Source: an uncultured Stomatobaculum sp.
GTDB lineage: Bacteria > Bacillota > Clostridia > Lachnospirales > Lachnospiraceae
Direction of reading: 5' to 3'
DNA length: 64,000 nucleotides
Assembly: GCF_937924975.1 (NCBI RefSeq)
Contig: NZ_CALEYG010000028.1
Coordinates: 62,001-126,000, forward strand
Each line of letters opens with the position of its first letter. The stretch's first letter is position 1. The notes beneath the pieces were generated by a model. The model saw nothing but the letters and a program-made list of their open reading frames with translations, was not told the origin of the DNA and ran no database searches. Positions 61,672 to 64,000 of this stretch are shown here, piece after piece. Position numbers and translations under genes: made by a program.

Positions 61672-62496
61672 ATGCAACCGGACATGAAAGAACAAACGAA
61701 GACAGAGAGAGCGGCGGAGAAAAGGAAACGTCTTTGTGTCCGCTATCTCCCCAAATTAATCCTTGGTCTGGGCGCTCTTGCGGCGTATTTCAGCTGGAAT
61801 GACTATCACCGCAAGCCGAGTCAAAAGGAACTGGACACAGCCCTGACCAGATACATGCGGGGAAAGTATGCGATATACGGAGATACCCTGACACCGAAGG
61901 GAGAGGGAAGTGTAACGTATCTGGCGAGTGATATTTTCTATTCGACCAGCAATACCTATGAACTCGCGTTTACTTCCGAGAAGTTTCCGAAGAAAGAAGA
62001 AAAAGAAGAAATCGTCCTTGACTATGATTATGAGAAGAATACGCTGCATGACAACTATATGAGCTTTGTATTGCGCAATCAGGCGGAAGAAAAGTTCCGG
62101 GAGATCTTTGATCGAATCTATGAGCCGGGAACATACGAGCTTGCCGTCATAGTACCCATAGTGCCATATAACGGGCGTGAGCAAAATGCAACAGAATTGA
62201 TTACAGAATACTTGAAAATCATACCATGGAACCGTGTCAATGTTTGCGTGATAAGAGAGCCTGAAAAAAGAGAAAATGATATGCAGAAACTTTTGCAGAT
62301 ATTAAAAGAGCATGGATATGATATAGATGGGCGTATTTATTATGTTACGCAGAATCAATTTGATAGCGATATTAGAAAAAGAGAATGGATGAGTCCGAGA
62401 GAGTTTCCTTGCGAATTATCTGTAAATGTATATTGGAATAGAGGAGATGATTCCTATTATATCTACTCTTGGAAGGAAAGAGAAAAGAGGTATTGA
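61672..62496 (+). CDS. membrane-anchored paralogue of the lipoprotein at 59201
   Basis: A 274-aa protein. One N-terminal membrane helix (about 24-42, YLPKLILGLGALAAYFSW) follows a basic segment (AAEKRKRLCVR); no lipobox is seen. The outer part shares RYMRGKYAIYGDTLTPKGEG, and then DNYMSFVLRNQAEEKFREIF, with the lipoprotein at 59201. It directly precedes the hydrolase gene (31-nt gap), the position expected for an immunity protein. Base composition turns AT-rich near its end. Confidence 0.55.
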   Translation: MQPDMKEQTKTERAAEKRKRLCVRYLPKLILGLGALAAYFSWNDYHRKPSQKELDTALTRYMRGKYAIYGDTLTPKGEGSVTYLASDIFYSTSNTYELAFTSEKFPKKEEKEEIVLDYDYEKNTLHDNYMSFVLRNQAEEKFREIFDRIYEPGTYELAVIVPIVPYNGREQNATELITEYLKIIPWNRVNVCVIREPEKRENDMQKLLQILKEHGYDIDGRIYYVTQNQFDSDIRKREWMSPREFPCELSVNVYWNRGDDSYYIYSWKEREKRY

Positions 62497-62527
62497 AGAA
62501 AGAATATTAAGGAGATATAGAGAAAGT

Positions 62528-64000
62528 ATGCGAATAAAAATAAGAGAGAATCCGAGCAAATCGGAGATAACTCAGGAGGTTGTGTACAATCTTGTTGAAT
62601 ATTTGCCTTTGGCTGAAATGGGGATTACAGACGGGACCGAAATTAGAGAAATTGTAAATAGGGCGCGGGCTTACAAGAATATGAATGGTAAGGTGGAGGA
62701 TGGTGCGTTAGAGACATTAGAAGCCTGCCTCAAAGAGGAGTCCGGTATCTCCGATATTGGAAATGCGAAGATATACTATACAAGTTTCAACAAAAATACC
62801 AATGATCTGATTGCGCACGGAGTCACGCGAAAGGAAGCAGACTCTATCACAGACGCAAAGGCAATTTCAGCTGCGGTTTTTATTTACAAAGGTAGTGAAA
62901 GACAGGGAATCAAAGAAGGCGTGAGCATGGTATTTCGCGGGACGCCGAGAGCAGCCTGGAGTGACAATGCGAATATGGAGAGTGACTGTACCGGTCATTT
63001 TCAAAAGGACGGATTTACTTACGAGCGGATTTCTCCGCTTGACAGAGCAAGTTTATTGAACATGCAGGATACCTTACGGCAAATCGAAGAAGGAGATGAT
63101 GAGACTGCCCAAATGTGCAGGCAGTTCATGCAAGAGAATAAACTGGTCCTCAGCGCTCATTCACAGGGAGGGAAACGTGCGGTTACCGCAAAGGGAGTTT
63201 TTCCGGAATTGCAGAATACGCGCTGCTATGTGTTTGATGCGCCGGGAATTCCGCCGGAACATTGGGATGAGCTTGTGCAACACTGGGGCGCGGAAAAAGT
63301 AGAAGAGATGCGCAATGATATATATAGTATCTATGCCGATAATGATATTGTACACGGAATCGGATATACAGAACAGCGAGGATATTTTGCGCGAAATCAG
63401 ATGGCCTTAGATGTGCCGGAAGTAGATAATGACCGGAATGCAAATGTAATGGCATATCACTATGCATTTCGGCTGCTCCATATCGACGGAGACGGGAGCG
63501 TGAGGTTACAGGAGAAAGTAGAAAAGGAAGGGAATTGGGCCGAATATGCCAAGGTTGTTTCGGATGAACTGATGAAACTCCCGCCGGACAAGCGGGCTGA
63601 TCTCATGCACCCCACAATGGCGCTGATACAGGTATTTCACGCAAACTCACTACCGCATAATTATAATTTTATTGAGCACCTCAAACTCGGCGGGAGAACA
63701 ATGAAATTTCTTCCTGACATTATTCCGCTGTTACATTTTTCTGCCTATCGATATTATTCTGAAAGTTACTCAAAGGAGCATCCGCTTGAGCGATGGCCGA
63801 CAGGAGCCGGGGAAATCGTACTAAAACTGAAAGGGATGCTTCCCAAAGACATACAGAACGGTTTGAATGAAGCGGGGGATGCCTGGAATAAATCTTTGGA
63901 TTTTTATCGGGAAGGAATCGGATGCGTTATTGGATTGCCGGGGGTATTGTGTCAATCTATGAGCAAATTCATAGTAGAAAAATTGGAGGCAGCGAAGCAA
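62528..64000 (+). CDS. alpha/beta-hydrolase (lipase-like, DUF2974-type) effector, truncated by the window end
   Basis: An open frame of 491 codons without stop. Start at 62528 behind AAGGAGATATAG. Around residues 205-240, KLVLSAHSQGGKRAVTAKGV, then CYVFDAPGIPPEHW and IYADNDIVHGIGY form a lipase-like core: nucleophile Ser in A-H-S-Q-G, an Asp and a His in order. This resembles the DUF2974/Mbeg1-like lipase group. In the type VII-secreted lipase TslA of Staphylococcus aureus the lipase is N-terminal and the LXG-like targeting domain C-terminal; here the hydrolase is also N-terminal and the next 200 residues are helical. The C-terminus is not visible. Confidence 0.7.
   Translation, partial: MRIKIRENPSKSEITQEVVYNLVEYLPLAEMGITDGTEIREIVNRARAYKNMNGKVEDGALETLEACLKEESGISDIGNAKIYYTSFNKNTNDLIAHGVTRKEADSITDAKAISAAVFIYKGSERQGIKEGVSMVFRGTPRAAWSDNANMESDCTGHFQKDGFTYERISPLDRASLLNMQDTLRQIEEGDDETAQMCRQFMQENKLVLSAHSQGGKRAVTAKGVFPELQNTRCYVFDAPGIPPEHWDELVQHWGAEKVEEMRNDIYSIYADNDIVHGIGYTEQRGYFARNQMALDVPEVDNDRNANVMAYHYAFRLLHIDGDGSVRLQEKVEKEGNWAEYAKVVSDELMKLPPDKRADLMHPTMALIQVFHANSLPHNYNFIEHLKLGGRTMKFLPDIIPLLHFSAYRYYSESYSKEHPLERWPTGAGEIVLKLKGMLPKDIQNGLNEAGDAWNKSLDFYREGIGCVIGLPGVLCQSMSKFIVEKLEAAKQ

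Overview
The window comes from a moderately high-GC member of the Bacillota, most likely an anaerobic Clostridia / Lachnospiraceae-type organism. Strong AGGAGG-type ribosome binding sites are everywhere, several starts are GTG or TTG, and genes are packed into short operons. The content also fits this group: ABC-F protein, GntP permease with glycerate kinase and a CdaR-type regulator, choline-binding-type cell wall repeats, LXG/WXG100-type type VII secretion genes and a streptococcus-like type I-E CRISPR repeat. The genus is a guess and is not claimed.

Layout. 1-5.5 kb: AspT-like transporter, ABC-F ATPase, a DEDDh exonuclease and small membrane or unknown proteins. 5.5-9.3 kb: a glycerate module (kinase plus permease on the minus strand, divergent CdaR-like activator). 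9.6-13.5 kb: unknown genes, including a duplicated pair flanking an AAA/DUF4143 ATPase. 13.6-17.1 kb: rhodanese lipoprotein, MsrAB, acyltransferase and a ProX/YbaK-type editing protein. 17.5-19.2 kb: a DUF4236/Ig-like protein and the remnant of an FMN-dependent alpha-hydroxy-acid oxidase.

19.3-34.0 kb holds a complete type I-E CRISPR-Cas locus (cas3-cas8e-cse2-cas7e-cas5e-cas6e-cas1-cas2, with Cas2 fused to a DnaQ-like exonuclease) and an array of about 80 repeats at a strict 61-nt period. The leader is at the cas2 end and decayed repeats lie at the far end. The first 27 spacers all begin with G and the next 45 all begin with T or C.

34.0-39.5 kb is the most unusual part. Isolated or paired CRISPR repeats, in the array orientation, are scattered between very small genes (HicB-like, ribbon-helix-helix, DUF-like, phage-scaffold-like), and a repeat lies about 50-125 nt upstream of seven of them. 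Two of these repeats sit exactly 23 nt behind a copy of an operator/extended -10 promoter module. That module also occurs upstream of cas3, upstream of the DUF4236 gene and upstream of a small membrane protein. A tRNA 3'-end remnant is embedded in one of the duplicated segments. I propose a CRISPR-derived cassette or CreA-like regulatory zone; this is inference.

39.6-45 kb: EF-hand lipoprotein, CAP-domain wall protein, MGMT-like protein, nucleoside phosphorylase, nitroreductase, isochorismatase and a metal-dependent cyclase. 45.0-50.6 kb: a three-gene operon (TerB-N/C protein, BrxD-like DUF2791 ATPase, Lhr-like helicase) behind a strong promoter overlapped by LexA-like boxes, a likely SOS-inducible defence or repair system. 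50.6-59 kb: flavin reductase, CmpB-type membrane protein, a giant CutC-transglutaminase fusion, a K+/H+ antiporter and a CoA-transferase. 59.2-64 kb: a locus of paralogous membrane-anchored proteins, three small helical WXG100-like proteins and an alpha/beta-hydrolase running off the window, which matches the layout of a type VII-secreted lipase toxin with its partners and candidate immunity proteins.
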